Shown here piece by piece: positions 6,647 through 7,458 of a DNA stretch of 7,458 bases. The notes beneath the pieces were generated by a model. The model was given only the letters and a program-made list of their open reading frames with translations. It searched no databases and was not told where the DNA came from. Every line of letters begins with the position of its first letter. Position 1 is the stretch's first letter. This DNA comes from Planctomycetota bacterium (GTDB lineage Bacteria > Planctomycetota > UBA1135 > GCA-002686595): positions 1 to 7,458 of the forward strand of contig JAQBVH010000143.1 of NCBI GenBank assembly GCA_027623615.1. The letters run 5' to 3'. Made by a program: the position numbers and the translations under genes.

Positions 6647-7405
6647 ATGAAGCTCACCAAACTCCTCGGCGTGGCTAGCGCCAGTGCCATCGTCGCGACG
6701 TTCGCGATCGCGATGGAAGACACCCAGCCCGCCGTCGTGACCGGCACCGTGACCGGCAAGATCCTGTTCGAAGGCGACTTGCCGAAGATCAAGCCCCTGA
6801 CGATCTCCGCCCAGCAGGCCGAAGGCTGCTGCGCTGCCGGCGAGACCGTCGACGACTCCGACCTGACCCGCGTCATCGACGAGAAGACCAGGGGCCTGGC
6901 CAACGTGGTCGTCACCCTGACGGTCGAAGGCAAGAAGCTCGAGGTGCCTGAGGAGCCGTACGTGGTCGACCAGACCGGGTGCCGTTTCACCCCGCACATC
7001 TCCGTCGTGCCCGCGGGCGCGACCATCGCGTTCAAGAACTCGGACAAGGTCTCCCACAACGTGCGCACCTCCTCGATCAAGAACGAGGGGATCAACAACA
7101 CGATTGCGGCCGGCAAGGACATCAAGCTGACGGTCAAGTCCGCCGAGCCGATCAAGGTCGGCTGCGACATTCACCCCTGGATGTCGAGCTACGTCTACGT
7201 GACTGACGGCACGCACTTCACCACCACCGCAAGAGACGGCAGCTTCTCGCTGCCCGGGGTTCCGGCCGGCGAGTACAAGCTCGAGATCTGGCACGAGAGC
7301 CTGGGCAAGGGCAAGGGCACCGCGGTCGTCAAGGCAGACGGCACCTGCGAAGCCATCGAGATCATGATGGGCGAGAAGAAGAAGGGCCGCGGCCGCGGTC
7401 GGTGA
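6647..7405 (+). CDS. Exported cupredoxin-like (type 1 copper) protein with carboxypeptidase-regulatory-like domain
   Basis: This 252-residue protein resembles the plastocyanin-like proteins often annotated as methylamine-utilization-type or carboxypeptidase-regulatory-like. A Sec signal is clear: a positive N-terminus (MKLTK), a hydrophobic core to about residue 20, and a likely cleavage after AIA near residue 22. The probable copper ligands are His137 in KVSHNV, then Cys173, His176 and Met179 in CDIHPWM. The C-x2-H-x2-M spacing matches the short loop of amicyanin rather than plastocyanin's C-x2-H-x4-M. Residues about 31-50 (GTVTGKILFEGDLP) and 196-216 (DGSFSLPGVPAGEYKLEIW) look like strands of a carboxypeptidase-regulatory-like beta sandwich flanking the copper fold. 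Cys61-Cys62, Cys112 and Cys234 could form disulfides. The C-terminus is strongly basic (KKKGRGRGR). The ATG at 6647 was chosen over the in-frame ATG at 6518 because only it puts the signal peptide at the N-terminus. Copper electron carriage fits the neighbouring respiratory genes, but the partner is inferred. No Shine-Dalgarno is visible. Confidence 0.85.
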   Translation: MKLTKLLGVASASAIVATFAIAMEDTQPAVVTGTVTGKILFEGDLPKIKPLTISAQQAEGCCAAGETVDDSDLTRVIDEKTRGLANVVVTLTVEGKKLEVPEEPYVVDQTGCRFTPHISVVPAGATIAFKNSDKVSHNVRTSSIKNEGINNTIAAGKDIKLTVKSAEPIKVGCDIHPWMSSYVYVTDGTHFTTTARDGSFSLPGVPAGEYKLEIWHESLGKGKGTAVVKADGTCEAIEIMMGEKKKGRGRGR

Positions 7406-7421
7406 TTCGACGCCACGTCTG

Positions 7422-7440
7422 ACCGGGTTCTCGACCCGGT
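7422..7440 (+). terminator. Terminator-like hairpin after the cupredoxin gene
   Basis: A perfect 7-bp inverted repeat, ACCGGGT and ACCCGGT, encloses a five-base loop TCTCG and starts 17 bases after the cupredoxin stop. No T-run follows, just as for the hairpin after the cytochrome gene. Position and stem strength suggest a 3' end or stability element. The remaining 18 bases of the window show nothing recognisable. Confidence 0.45.
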
Positions 7441-7458
7441 GAACGATCGGAGCGGGCC

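Noticed and set aside
7422..7440. tRNA T-arm-like hairpin with loop TTCTCGA
   Set aside because: The loop lacks the TTCRA consensus and no anticodon or D arm or acceptor stem can be placed upstream, where the cupredoxin gene ends.
1..7458. Mobile element, CRISPR array or recent gene transfer
   Set aside because: No transposase, terminal repeats, regularly spaced repeats or abrupt composition change is visible among the five genes.

Overview
The window is about two thirds G+C and holds one tightly packed operon on the + strand, followed after a 219-base gap by a fifth gene. It encodes a quinol-oxidising Rieske/cytochrome b (bc-type) complex in which the usual monohaem cytochrome c1 or f is missing. 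In its place is a very large membrane-anchored cytochrome with eight haem c motifs. I cannot assign the organism firmly. High G+C, starts without Shine-Dalgarno sequences, a split b6-type cytochrome b and a giant multihaem partner suggest an uncultured Planctomycetota-like bacterium. Acidobacteriota, Gemmatimonadota or Myxococcota-like lineages remain possible.

Layout: (1) 3-524, Rieske iron-sulfur protein, open at the window's left edge; (2) 559-1335, cytochrome b N-terminal half of the b6 type, with four haem b histidines and a cysteine at the haem c_i (c_n) position; (3) 1359-2441, cytochrome b C-terminal half (subunit IV-like), enlarged by extra membrane helices at both ends and carrying APWY at the Qo motif; (4) 2483-6427, a 1314-residue cytochrome made of one membrane anchor, about 170 residues of predicted coiled coil, a three-haem domain with a histidine-rich stretch, and five class I cytochrome c modules; (5) 6428-6646, a non-coding gap with a terminator-like hairpin and a strong UUCG-capped hairpin; (6) 6647-7405, an exported cupredoxin-like protein with an amicyanin-type copper loop and a carboxypeptidase-regulatory-like beta domain; (7) 7406-7458, a short tail with a 7-bp hairpin.

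Proposed working: cytochrome b and its C-terminal partner oxidise (mena)quinol at the Qo site. One electron goes to the Rieske cluster and the other crosses the membrane through the two b haems, perhaps to a haem c_i near the Qi site. The Rieske head would pass its electron into the octahaem cytochrome, which replaces cytochrome c1/f and could act as a long wire or capacitor toward soluble carriers. The neighbouring cupredoxin is a candidate carrier, but that link rests only on adjacency. Nothing in the window looks like a mobile element, CRISPR array or RNA gene.
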